Source of the DNA: Nitrospirota bacterium | Lineage (GTDB): Bacteria > Nitrospirota > Nitrospiria > Nitrospirales > Nitrospiraceae | DNA length: 41,624 nucleotides | NCBI GenBank assembly: GCA_016222925.1 | Contig: JACRQB010000018.1 | Coordinates: forward strand, 1 to 41,624 | Direction: 5' to 3' | Shown here: positions 20,131-32,247 of the stretch, in pieces | How positions within the stretch are numbered: the stretch's first letter is position 1 | How the letters are laid out: every line of letters starts with the position of its first letter | Program-made: the position numbers and the translations under genes | The notes under the pieces: generated by a model | The model's input: only the letters and a program-made list of their open reading frames with translations | Database searches by the model: none | Told to the model about the DNA's origin: nothing

Positions 20131-23100
20131 CTATTGCCAGCTAGCGGCGAGCACCGTCTGCACATCCTGAGGCCGCTGATCGATCGCGTGATCCCACGTA
20201 AGTCCGGTTTGTTGCGTGAAGGCCGCCATGGCTTGGATCAGCTGGTCAACCTGTGTACTGAGCAGAACCTCCCCGTTACCGGCTTGAATTGTCTCAATCT
20301 GATTCGTTCTGCCGAGATACCAATCTTTTACCGTGACCTGATCTGCAGAGCCGTGAATGGCAAGCCAGAGGTCATTGGCCTGGCGGCTTATCACGAGATC
20401 AAGGGGATTGATGGTCGTCCCAAATAGGGTACGGTCTTGGTTGCCTACGAATGCATCGACATCGAGAATCGTGTCCTGGCCATCGCCTCGTGCGAAATTG
20501 TAGGTGTCGTTCCCTGAGTTGCCGACCGACGTGTCATTACCAAGACCACCGGTGAATTGATCGGCCCCGCTGCCGCCTATGAGCTGATCGTTGCCGGCAC
20601 CGCCCAACAATCGATCGTCACCCGACCCACCGTCGAGCCGGTCATGACCGGCTCCACCGTTCAGGAAATCGTTTCCACTCCCTGCGTTGAGGTTGTCGTC
20701 TCCCAACCCACCAAAGAGCCTGTCGTGACCACTCCCTCCAAAGAGGACGTCATGCCCCATCTCACCATCCAACGTATCATCGCCGGAACCCGCGTCCAAG
20801 ATGTTGTTGCCGCTGTTGCCCCGCAGCACGTTATTGGCAGAGTTGCCTGTACCGTTGAGATTAGCCGACCCCGTGAGCGTCAGATGTTCTAGGTTCGGAC
20901 CGAGGGTGTAGGTGATACTGCTTTCCACCGTATCGCTCCCTTGTCCGGCTTGCTCAGTCACCACATCGCCCGCTCGATCCACGACATAGGTATCATCGCC
21001 TACCCCACCGATCATCACGTCTCTACCGAGACCGCCATCAAGCCGATCATGACCGGCTCCGCCAGTCAATGTATTGTTGGCACTGTTGCCCAGGAGCATG
21101 TTGTTCACGGCGTTACCGGTCCCGTTGATCGCCGCCGTGCCGGCCAAGGTGAGATTCTCGATATTGGCGCCAAGGGTATAGGTCATGCTGCTGTGCACGG
21201 TGTCGATACCTTCATCGACGAATTCGGTGACGACGTCGCCAGCTATATCAACCGTATAGGTGTCGTTGCCCGTTCCGCCCTGCATCGTATCAACTCCCGT
21301 CCCTCCATCGAGCACGTCGTTTCCTTGCCCACCATTCAAGCGATCGTTTCCAGCCAGGACATCGTGAAGATGAACGGGGAATCTTCCGCCGCACTCTGAT
21401 CCACCAACGCGTTGACCACCATCGGCGCGTCGTTCACGTTCTGCACGGTGAGGGCAAACGTCTCAGTTGCAGCCAAACCGCTCTGGTCGGTCACCCTCAT
21501 GGCAATCTCAAGAGTTCCAACCTCATCGTTCAGCGGTACACCGCTCAACGTCCGAGTGGTCGCATCAAAATGGAGCCACGCAGGAAGCGCCGTTCCATCG
21601 GCGCGCGTGGCACTGTACGTCAGCACCTCGCCGGCATCTTGATCGGCAAACGTGTTGGTCGGCGCGGTGAAGGTGAAGGCCGCATCTTCCAGCGCCGTCT
21701 GATCAGCCAGTGGCGCTGCCACTGTCGGCGCGTCGTTCACGTTCTGCACGGTCAGGGTGAAGACATCAGAAGCACTGAGATTGCCCGTATCCGTAACCGT
21801 CACCCTCACATCGAGACTCCCCACCTGCGGATCATCGGGCATACCGCTCAACGTCCGCGTTGTCGCGTCAAAATTCAACCAGGCAGGCAGCCCACTTCCG
21901 TCGGCTAGGCTAGCGCTGTAGGTCAACGTATCCTCTGGGTCTTCATCCGCAAACGCATCCGCTGGGACTGGAACACTGAATGAGGCATCCTCGAGCACTG
22001 TCTGATCGGCAAGCGGATCGGCGATGGTCGGCGCATGATTAACCGGCCCACCGAGCAGACTTGCGAGATTCGCCGTACTGCCGTCCGCAAAAACAAGGGA
22101 CTCCACCACCAACGAGCCGTTCACCCCGGTGAGATCAAAATTCGTAAGCACCAGCTGGTCCATGCCGCTGGTACCGACTTGGATGGTCAGCGTCCGGGCA
22201 CCTTCATCCTGCGTGAAGGTGAGATCATCATGCGTGATGCCGGGGCCGAACTGGATGCGGTTGCCTTCACCGACGATCACCGTATCCTCGATCGTGTCGA
22301 TGCCGAAAAGTAGATCATCTCCCATTTCACCGATCAGGACATCATCACCCTGATCTCCATAGAGTTCATCGTCGTCGGCTCCACCATACACGGTGTCATG
22401 GCCTCCTCGGCCAACCAACCAATCACCTCCACCGAGACCGCGAATCACATTGTCAAGATCATTGGCGAGGATGGGATCATAGAAGTCCGTCCCAGTAAAA
22501 TTGTTGATCCGGCTTTCCAGGGTCACGGTATCCCACACGGTTCCATCGACAAAAGCTACTTGATCGATCTTATAGGGAGTCGGATGAACTCGAAGGGATG
22601 AGGAAAACCGGTAATTCCCGCTCACGACACTGAAATAGGATGCTAGCGTCAGCACGTCGTCCGCGTTGCCCAGCAATATGTTCAAGTCGAGTCCATTCTT
22701 TTCAAGCACCACGTCATTCGCCGTGATTCCCGCTCCCAGCTGCACCGTGTCGAGCGCCCCATTCAGATGATCGAACTCCACAATGGTCAATTGTCCGCTG
22801 CCCATCCCAAATTGATACGTATCGGTATCCGCCGATCCTGTGACGACTCCACCGAATTGACCAGGCCCCCAGATCGTCCCATCAGAAAATCGCACCGATT
22901 CAACGGCACCGGGAGCATAGTAATAGGGGTTCGAAGAGCCCTGCTCGGTGATGCCGCCGGACGGAACCGTCAAGCCGCTAAAAAATCGCCAACTCCCGGT
23001 GCTGAACGTCAGCGTACAACACATCATTCCCGGCCCCCCCTTCCATCCGTGCCCAACCCGTCAAGACATCATCGCCTCCCATGCCTCTGAGTTCCACACC

Positions 23101-26100
23101 GAAGGTCGCGGTCATCGTATTATTCACGGCATTGCCGATTCCCAGACTCCCCCCAAGCATGGTCAGATTTTCAAGATTATTTCCGAGAGTGTAACTGACA
23201 CTGCTTTGCACCAATTCAATCCCGCCATTCGCATCTTCACGGATCTGGTCGTTTCCGGTTGTGACGATGTAGATATCGTCCCCTGCGCCTCCGATCAGAG
23301 TATTCACGCCGTTTCCACCATCCAACACATCTTCGCCAGCCCCCGCGACCAATACATCGTCGCCATCGCCACCGAAGAGTTGATTATCCCCACTGCCCGC
23401 CTCAAGAGCATCGTCACCGGCTCCACCATCTAACCGATCGTTCCCAATCCCACCATCTAGATTGTCGTTCCCATTTTCCCCGTACAGCACATCAGCCCCG
23501 TCCCCACCTATCAATTCATCATCGCCCGCTCCCGCCTCCAGCTCCCCCATCCAACACATCATTCCCGCCAGCTCCACGATGCTCGGTGGTATCGTACGCA
23601 CCAGTCTGCGCACTGATCCGCAAATCCCCCGAGAGCGTGTCGTTTCCTTCTCCCCCATAGAGTGCGTCATGGCCGTCCTGACCGTAGAGTTGGTCATTGT
23701 TGGTTCCGCCCGCCAGCACATCGTCGCCGACGCCTCCATAGAGCAGATCGTCGCCCTCACCGCCATCAAGCGAGTCGGCCCCGCCGTCCGCAGGATCTCC
23801 ACCGACTGCAGAGGGCGTATCCCCAATCAGCGTGTCGCTGCCCTTCCCTCCGATGAGCACGTCGCTGCCGGCCCCGCCGCGAAGCTCGTCCGCATCATCC
23901 CCACCATCCAAATAGTCATTGGCGCTGAATCCGTGCCCCTCATCGTCGCCATTGTCGCCCTGAAGATAATCTCGTCCCGCCCCGCCGAGGAGCACATCCT
24001 CGCCGACGTTGCCGATTAAGGTGTCATCTCCCTCGCCACCATCCAAGAAATCATCGTACGACCCGGTCCATACTTGTCCGACTTGCAATTGCACATCATC
24101 GCCCTCGAGATAGTCGTGACCAGCCCCACCGACCAAGTGGTCGGCCCCTCCTTGGCCGAACAGAACATCGTTGCCCTCCCCGCCATCCAATACGTCATCA
24201 CCACCTTGCGCATCGGCAAACTCGCCGGACCCGTACAACCGATCCCCTTCGATCCCGCCGAACAGTTGATCGTTGCCATCCCCTCCACTCAGGTCGTCAC
24301 TGCCTTCCTCTCCGTAGATTGTGTCGTTGCCCTGATGGCCGATCACCACGTCCTCGCCCGCCAGCGCATGGATCACATCGTTCGACAACCCGTCACTGCG
24401 ATACACATCCCCCAGGGCGGTAAAGATGGGGCTGGTGCTCTGATCTGGATTGATCCGGAAAAACTGCGTCCGGGCGGGAAGCCCATTGTCATACGTAATG
24501 GTGTCAACTTCAAAGAGGCGAATGCCGAATCGCCCGCTTTGATAGTCCGTGATCGTCAGCGGCCCCGATCCGGTCACGACCAGATTGTTGCCTTGTTTGG
24601 TGAAGGTAATCGTGCCATCCGCGCTCTGAAAGGTATTGGCCGAATCGGTCTCTCGCCGCAGAGCCCCCACTAAAACCTGCCCATCGAACTCCACCACACC
24701 CCTGCCATCGGAATCCTCAATCGTGTCGGCGCCGTCAATCGCGCGGATGATGTAGGTATCGAGTCCGGCCCCGCCGCGCAGGATGTCGTTATCCAGACCA
24801 CCATCCAACACATCGTTGTCCGTCCCGCCTTCCAGAATGTCGTTTCCTGCTCCACCAACCAGCGTATCGAAACCTACCCCTCCGTCGAGGGTGTCATTGT
24901 CTGTACCTCCAAGCAATACATCATTGCCACCCAAACCATTCAGCGTATCCCGGTCTGCATTGCCAACCAGCAAATCACGCTGACTGCCACCGGTCATCGT
25001 ATCAGCACCACTTCCGCCCAACATAAACGCTCCACGGTTGTGGGTATCGGTCGCATTCATCCCACCAGCTCCCGCCTGCACATACCAGTCCCGCAATCCA
25101 GGCAGCAACGATTCAATCCGATCCCGATCGCTGGCGGTAAAAGTGTTGGCGAGATAGTTATGGAAATAGAGGTTGTACCCCTTGGTAGCAGTGAGGGTGG
25201 CCCCAACATCCGCCAAATCGAATCGAATGCCACCGCTGCCTGTGCCCTCCGTCGCTAAGTTGGTAAAGAGTTCTTTCGTCGCCGTGGTCGCAGTGGCCGT
25301 GTCTTCGTAATACATCTGCATCGCAAAAGCGATGAGGGTCTGACTGACCAGCTTCACCGAGGCGAAGGCATCATCCGCCATCGTCAGGCCACCATCTTGC
25401 GCCAGCTTCCATTCTGCACGAGCCGTTCAAGAAAGTTGCGGTTGTCAGCGTCAGTGGTCGGATGCGCGTACAAGTTGTCGTCAAAGATCATCTCCACCAG
25501 CTTCGTGAGCTTGAACGTGGCATCGTTCAACGCCTGTCCAGACTGCGCGGTCTGTATACTCTGGAGGAACGCCGTCAGCAAAGCCACCGAGTGCAGATCA
25601 TCCCCCGAGACACCAGGGGCATTGGTGGGAATGGATGGTGACTGGCCGATACGATCGAGGATGTTATAGGGTACGCTGGACAAGAATTCACCTTGCACAT
25701 TGATGCTCGTCACCAAGCTGGTGTTGGGGATCTCCCCCAGGGGGAGGGCAGCGCGTACATTGAGAAAGTCAGTCAACCCTTGCAGCGCTGTTTCACTATA
25801 GCCCTCAGAAAGTAAGTAGGTCTTGAGATTCACCGCCACATCCGGCGAGATAAGACTGGCCTCCGCCGAATTGGCAAACGGGGCTTGGTCAAACGTGACT
25901 GCCTGCTTGCCGAAGAACACCCCCATGAGTGCCGCCAAGCCGCCGCCCAAGCTGTGGCCGGTAAAGGTGATGATGGCGCCAGGATTCTCGGCTTGGACCT
26001 GTAGGTAGTACTCCGCCGCTTGTATAAGCTGGGCTGAGCCCAGACCGGTGGCAAGGCCGATATCCGCTGCAATGTCGCCTGTAACATCGCTAGGATTCGT

Positions 26101-26304
26101 GCCGGCATAGGAGATGACGATTTCGCTGCCACGCTGGAATGAGATGGCTTCGAAGCCCACAGTGGTTGGAAAAGTTGGTGTTGTTGGGTCGGGAACGGGA
26201 AAGAATGGCGTCCATCCCTGTGGAACAGGAATCCAGTTAGTTTCATCGCGTGTTGTACGGTATGCGTGACCAGCCATCAGTGCATATTCGATTGCAGTAG
26301 GCAT
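20131..26304 (-). pseudogene. lipase class 3 / RTX calcium-binding repeat / Ig-like (He_PIG) multidomain protein, broken into several frames
   Basis: Contiguous minus-strand fragments: 26304-25384 (lipase, ITFTGHSLGGGLAALMG), 25381-23519 (RTX GGxGxDxLxGG repeats), 23826-22978 (RTX), 23027-21336 (RTX plus two He_PIG domains and a truncated third), 21339-20131 (RTX plus C-terminal domain). Homology continues across frame changes at each join. Confidence 0.88.
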
Positions 26305-26362
26305 TCTTACTCTCCAGAAAAGTGTTTTACCTGTTCAATTTTATTCATTTTTTCCGCCTATT

Positions 26363-27070
26363 CTATTTCGGCGGCGTACTTGGATAAATTGGAGTAGGAG
26401 CCTTGGGCCCACTTGAATATTGCGGACATCGTTCCTCCTTCACCGGCTCCCGTAAGATGGTTTTGTGGTCAGGGTTCACCGTTTGACGGTTCACTTCTTT
26501 GATCTTTTCTGACGAAACAACACCCTGTCTCACTAGGTCCGCTCCCTTACGCCCTATGGTGCTGAGCGCCACATTGATCGTGGTGAATTCATGCGGAAAG
26601 GCTTCCAGTGGAATGCGCTGCCAGGTCGTACCGTCGTATGTGAAGAACACATAGGGCGGATTCGGTCGCCCCCACTTGTTGTACGACAGGCACAGGTTGG
26701 GCTCGGTGACAAGATAGGGCGTGCCATTCAATACGTGCACGGCCAGCAAGTGGAAATTGGTGCGGCCGAGGTCTTCCCCATAGTCGCTGGTCCACCTAAT
26801 GGCCTTGTCGGTGTTCGGCAGCGTGAAGGTCACGGTATGTTCTTTGATCGGTGCCGGTTGTCCGATTTCGTGACGCCCCCCGTATGTTTGCGACCGAGTG
26901 ATCACCATCTTGCGGCCGTCATGGAGCAGCACTTCTTCTTGCCAACTGTGACCGCCCACGCCGAGGAATCCTGCGCAGGAACTTGTGCTGATCCCCATGG
27001 TCAGGACCAGGCAGATCATCAGAGCCTGCTGCCACCACACCTGTCTTTTCCTTATGCCGCGCTCCTTCAT
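26363..27070 (-). CDS. hypothetical lipoprotein
   Basis: 235 aa with lipobox-like TSSCAGFLGVGG and Pro-rich C-terminus; start overlaps stop of the next ORF upstream (27067-27070). Confidence 0.7.
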   Translation of the reverse strand: MKERGIRKRQVWWQQALMICLVLTMGISTSSCAGFLGVGGHSWQEEVLLHDGRKMVITRSQTYGGRHEIGQPAPIKEHTVTFTLPNTDKAIRWTSDYGEDLGRTNFHLLAVHVLNGTPYLVTEPNLCLSYNKWGRPNPPYVFFTYDGTTWQRIPLEAFPHEFTTINVALSTIGRKGADLVRQGVVSSEKIKEVNRQTVNPDHKTILREPVKEERCPQYSSGPKAPTPIYPSTPPK

Positions 27071-27390
27071 GATTTCACCTTCGGCTGTTTTCCGGCTTGC
27101 AAGCCCACCAACATCTGCTGAACTTGTTGATGTAATCGCGCCAGAGCCCCGACATCCATCGCCACGCGGGTGACCAGGCGACCGTCTAATCCCTTCGGTG
27201 CCGGCTGGCCGTCTTTCGCCGTTTTTGCGATCGCAGCCAACAGTGCCGGCTCAATGAAGCCAAAATCGAGATAGGCGATCCCCTGCGCGATCCCGACATT
27301 CGTGTAGTTCGCCGCGCGTGGGTGCGCGGAGGAGTCGGAGGGTTTCAATCGGACATTCAACGCAATGGTGGCGTCGTTGGATTCGCTCAT
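27067..27390 (-). CDS. hypothetical protein, weakly DUF3467-like
   Basis: 107 aa; AANYTNVGIAQGIAYLDFGFIEP...RVAMDVGALARLHQQVQQMLVGLQ resembles the overall DUF3467 layout by eye. Confidence 0.6.
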   Translation of the reverse strand: MSESNDATIALNVRLKPSDSSAHPRAANYTNVGIAQGIAYLDFGFIEPALLAAIAKTAKDGQPAPKGLDGRLVTRVAMDVGALARLHQQVQQMLVGLQAGKQPKVKS

Positions 27391-27781
27391 AAACTCACAC
27401 TCCTTGACTGTGAATGAAGGATCGGGAGAATGACAACCGCATGGGAGCCCCCCTATGCATGTGGGTTCCTAACGAGTTGGTGCGTGAGTCTAAGAATCCG
27501 TCGGGTGGCTGTCAAGAACCTCTTCGCCCCGGTGCCGGCTTCCAAAACCGGCCTGAGGGAATCTGCCAGAACGTGCCTAGGGATTGTCACTAGCCGAAAG
27601 AGGGGGATAGAAGAAAACCGAATGTGGGTTCGCAAACACCGCTCCCGTGGCCCGCCGCAAGCCGAGGGCCACGCACATACCTGCCCGGAATGGACCTCAC
27701 CGGCAATGCCACCAGCGTCGCGCGCTGAATAGACTCCCGACCCCTTTATGCTTTCAACTTGGGGCTGGCGGGTCTGCAAGG

Positions 27782-28420
27782 CGGTTCATCCCCACTCGCG
27801 CGGGGAACACACTCTCATGACGAAGGCGGTCTGCCACTTCATCGGTTCATCCCCACTCGCGCAGGGAACACCATCAGCCCTTGTCCGGCTTGGCTGAACA
27901 GGTCGGTTCATCCCCACTCGCGCGGGGAACACGGAGCGTGGGCTGTCCCTACAGGACGCCTACCCGGTTCATCCCCACTCGCGCGGGGAACACATTGCCT
28001 TGGCCCTTTCTCTGCCTAAAACCACCGGTTCATCCCCACTCGCGCGGGGAACACGACTTCGGATACGTCCTTGCCCTGCTCCTCTGCGGTTCATCCCCAC
28101 TCGCGCGGGGAACACCACATAGCGCACGAGCTTTTTCAGGCCGATCGCGGTTCATCCCCACTCGCGCGGGGAACACATTCTCGTGGCGGCTCCCTGGGCC
28201 CCCTGTGTCGGTTCATCCCCACTCGCGCGGGGAACACTTCTTCATATAACTAACGAGCAGGCCATAGCACGGTTCATCCCCACTCGCGCGGGGAACACCA
28301 TATGCTGCACCCATAATTCCTCGTTCATGGCGGTTCATCCCCACTCGCGCGGGGAACACCACATAGCGCACGAGCTTTTTCAGGCCGATCGCGGTTCATC
28401 CCCACTCGCGCGGGGAACAC
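27782..28420 (-). CRISPR. Type I-E CRISPR array, 11 repeats / 10 spacers (29-nt repeat, 32-nt spacers)
   Basis: Plus-strand repeat CGGTTCATCCCCACTCGCGCGGGGAACAC at 27782, 27843, 27904, 27965, 28026, 28087, 28148, 28209, 28270, 28331, 28392. Period is exactly 61. The crRNA-sense repeat is GTGTTCCCCGCGCGAGTGGGGATGAACCG on the minus strand, matching the cas gene direction. Confidence 0.99.
28086..28204. repeat. 119-bp direct duplication inside CRISPR array, copy A
   Basis: 28086-28204 (repeat 6, spacer 6, repeat 7, first 28 nt of spacer 7) is identical to 28330-28448; offset 244 = 4 x 61. Confidence 0.95.
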
Positions 28421-28448
28421 ATTCTCGTGGCGGCTCCCTGGGCCCCCT
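28330..28448. repeat. 119-bp direct duplication at leader end of CRISPR array, copy B
   Basis: Repeat 10, spacer 10 (=spacer 6), repeat 11, then ATTCTCGTGGCGGCTCCCTGGGCCCCCT (28 nt of spacer 7) with no further repeat. Confidence 0.95.
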
Positions 28449-28504
28449 TCAGAGAAATCCATTGCCCTTAAAATCCACCAAAAGATTCCGAGTCAGAACA
28501 CCCA

Positions 28505-29717
<1,213 letters not shown>

Positions 29718-29741
29718 ACTAGGACTCCAATCCTATTCTCC

Positions 29742-30416
29742 TCATACTATCGACGCCACGGACAGGAGCCCAAGTCCAAGCGCTTTGCCATGGCCGATGC
29801 CCGTCTGTAACACCTTCACAAACGCGGACGCGTCAGTCACTGTCATCACGCCATCGTATAACACCGAGAAGATGCGGATACTGTTTCCGTGATTTTGGCT
29901 TCCACTCAGCATTTGTTCTTGAGAGACTCGTACATCAACCCGCTCTTCCTCCGCTTCCGAAAGATCAAAGGAGGTCAGTTGCGGAAGTACAAACCCGTGC
30001 AGCGTTCCTTTTCGCTTCATCCACTGCTCTTGTTCGACAAGCTGAAGCAACCCTTGCCGCTTTCCATTTCTGGTGACACACGGATTGGCCCGTAACCGAA
30101 ACCGAAACCGCTGACCAGCGGTGAGTGCATTAAGCTTCAGACGGCTCTTCAAATCAATGGGAGGATCGGCCTTCGCAAGCCATCCTTTCACGCCAACGCC
30201 ATCCCAATCAGGGATCGTACGGCTCTGAACGAGGACCCGTGGGCATCCATCGGAACCGGTCTCCGGCTCAAGCCGCCACAGCACTTCTCCTTCCGGGCAT
30301 TTTTGATCCGGCCGGCTAAACGCGCGACAGAGCGTGGCATGGAGTTGATACGGGTCCGACAAATCGCGGCGGGCTTCACGGCAACGTGGGTCAAGGGAGA
30401 TTCTATGCAGAAACAT
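29742..30416 (-). CDS. cas6e: Type I-E CRISPR crRNA endoribonuclease Cas6/Cse3
   Basis: 224 aa; MFLHRISLDPRCREARRDLSDPYQLHATLCRAFS...GIGHGKALGLGLLSVASI (Gly-rich C-terminal loop). Confidence 0.96.
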   Translation of the reverse strand: MFLHRISLDPRCREARRDLSDPYQLHATLCRAFSRPDQKCPEGEVLWRLEPETGSDGCPRVLVQSRTIPDWDGVGVKGWLAKADPPIDLKSRLKLNALTAGQRFRFRLRANPCVTRNGKRQGLLQLVEQEQWMKRKGTLHGFVLPQLTSFDLSEAEEERVDVRVSQEQMLSGSQNHGNSIRIFSVLYDGVMTVTDASAFVKVLQTGIGHGKALGLGLLSVASIV

Positions 30417-31083
30417 GCGTCACCCCCTGAGGAAAGGGAATCCACTCCGAACGGACGAACCGCGCGCCAAATCGCCGTTCGGCAAACGAGGACAACGGCT
30501 GGTCCATACGAAGCACGCCTGAACCATCCTCTGACTCCAGAGACATCAGCAGCTTCTCAGGCAAAACTTCCCACGGCCGTTGTGTGGCAATCCATGAAAA
30601 CCGAGACAGGGCTTCGCGCAACGGCACTTCCTGTATCGCGTTCTTCATCCAGATAGGCTCAGATGGGACATACGATTTCCGTCCTAGAGCCAAAGGCCAG
30701 ACAGGATCCCGCAGTGCGGCATGTAATCTTTCCAGAAACGCATCGTCTTCGGTCTCGACTCCAACTAAGAATGCTGCATCCGCCAGATAGTCTCGCGTCG
30801 TCACAGCTGTCTCATGGATCTTTGACCTGTCCGCAGAAATGATGTGCTGGGCTGTTTGGTAGTCCCGCTTGGGTACCCCAGCCCGATCATGCCGAACCCC
30901 CAGGGACAAGTGCGTGAGAGGCTCTAGATCTGACCAATTCTCACGATCAATTCCCATGGCAGCAGCAAGCAAGCCCACAAGACCGGACTTGCTAGGTTCT
31001 TTTCCGGTATCGCGCTGATCGAAACGGCTTGTCGTGCCCCACGATTGCATCGGGCCCACCAAGCGAAGCAACAGTGTGGGCAT
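30403..31083 (-). CDS. cas5e: Type I-E CRISPR-associated Cas5
   Basis: 226 aa; MPTLLLRLVGPMQSWGTTSRFDQRDTGKEPSKSGLVGLLAAAMGIDR. Confidence 0.97.
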   Translation of the reverse strand: MPTLLLRLVGPMQSWGTTSRFDQRDTGKEPSKSGLVGLLAAAMGIDRENWSDLEPLTHLSLGVRHDRAGVPKRDYQTAQHIISADRSKIHETAVTTRDYLADAAFLVGVETEDDAFLERLHAALRDPVWPLALGRKSYVPSEPIWMKNAIQEVPLREALSRFSWIATQRPWEVLPEKLLMSLESEDGSGVLRMDQPLSSFAERRFGARFVRSEWIPFPQGVTHVSA

Positions 31084-31086
31084 AAT

Positions 31087-32247
31087 TTACTCCTTCACAG
31101 CAGCGAGACTATTCTCCAGCAATTCCTTCAAAGTGCTCACCGGGGTTCCAAATCCATCAATCTTGGTATCCGTGAGATTCAACACGAAAGTTTGTCCGTC
31201 ACCGCCATATACAGCCCTTAGCTTCTTTGCTTTTCCGACAAGCGTCTCTGCCGACACCTTGGTAAGTGATTCATCTTTGCGGACACGAAGAGCTGTTTCA
31301 AAGGCATTGGCAAAATTAGAAGGCGCGGTATTGCGACGAACCGACACCGCCACAAATTCTGGTTGGTTGTGCGCCGCAAAGGTATTCTGTTTGCCGGTCG
31401 GCTCTGCCATCACAAAGCCTTCTAGAAATGCCTTCAATCCTCTTTCTGAAAGCTCTGCGTCGCCTTGAAGGTTACCTTTTAACTTTTCCCAATCAACCAC
31501 CGCATAGCGATAAAAACAGGCAGAATTAAATTCCACCGTCCCCATCATATCGGCACCAGCCGTGTCTTCCGGCTTCAGGTCGTCTACAGCAGTGTAGAAG
31601 TCGAATTCTCGCTCAACCGCATGGGTTGATATGGCATGCGCCACCTGACATGCGGCGTGTTGATTCTTCTCAGGCATATCGGCAAGCATGCGCCCGAACA
31701 GGGCAACATCGACAGCCTTGCCACCGTTGAATACTTTGTCGAGCGCCTTCTTCAGTTCAGGATCAGCGCCTTGAGCAGCTTGCTTCTTAGCTTTTCCGGC
31801 CTTCTTCCCCTCTACAGGAGATGCATTGGTTGCACTAATGGACTTCCATTTTTCATGGATGATATCGGCAATGCTGGAGATTTCTCGCTCTCCTAAAAAG
31901 ATCAGATACTCGCTTTTCCCATCCTCCTTGATGGAGAGTTCCATTGCGGCGAGGGCCTGACGCGTTTTCTCGTCAGCCTCAGCTTCACTGTGTCCTTTCG
32001 CGACAAGAGATTTGGTTATTCGCTCGAGGATACGTTTAGTACGTTGGGCCAAATCATCTGAGGCCAGAGCCCCATTCTCGACCAATCCTTTGAAGTGTTG
32101 GCGCACCGCCCGCTTAAGACACTGGCTGGAGACGCGTGCACGACGGCTACCGCCAAACCAGGCATCCTTTGGAGCACCAGTGTCATCGCGGTTAAGGTTC
32201 GACGGAGCAAAATTTTGCAACGCGTGAATCTCGATCAAGGTCTTCAT
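31087..32247 (-). CDS. cas7e: Type I-E CRISPR-associated Cas7/Cse4/CasC
   Basis: 386 aa; IEIHALQNFAPSNLNRDDTGAPKDAWFGGSRRARVSSQCLKRAVR. Confidence 0.97.
   Translation of the reverse strand: MKTLIEIHALQNFAPSNLNRDDTGAPKDAWFGGSRRARVSSQCLKRAVRQHFKGLVENGALASDDLAQRTKRILERITKSLVAKGHSEAEADEKTRQALAAMELSIKEDGKSEYLIFLGEREISSIADIIHEKWKSISATNASPVEGKKAGKAKKQAAQGADPELKKALDKVFNGGKAVDVALFGRMLADMPEKNQHAACQVAHAISTHAVEREFDFYTAVDDLKPEDTAGADMMGTVEFNSACFYRYAVVDWEKLKGNLQGDAELSERGLKAFLEGFVMAEPTGKQNTFAAHNQPEFVAVSVRRNTAPSNFANAFETALRVRKDESLTKVSAETLVGKAKKLRAVYGGDGQTFVLNLTDTKIDGFGTPVSTLKELLENSLAAVKE

Noticed and set aside
20557-24673. Plus-strand ORFs rich in IVxxPTxExVV repeats across the RTX region
   Set aside because: Antisense translations of the RTX/Ig coding repeats; the minus strand has the known motifs.
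27782-28420. Possible self-targeting spacers against this window
   Set aside because: By-eye comparison found no spacer match outside the array. A full-genome search would be needed to decide.
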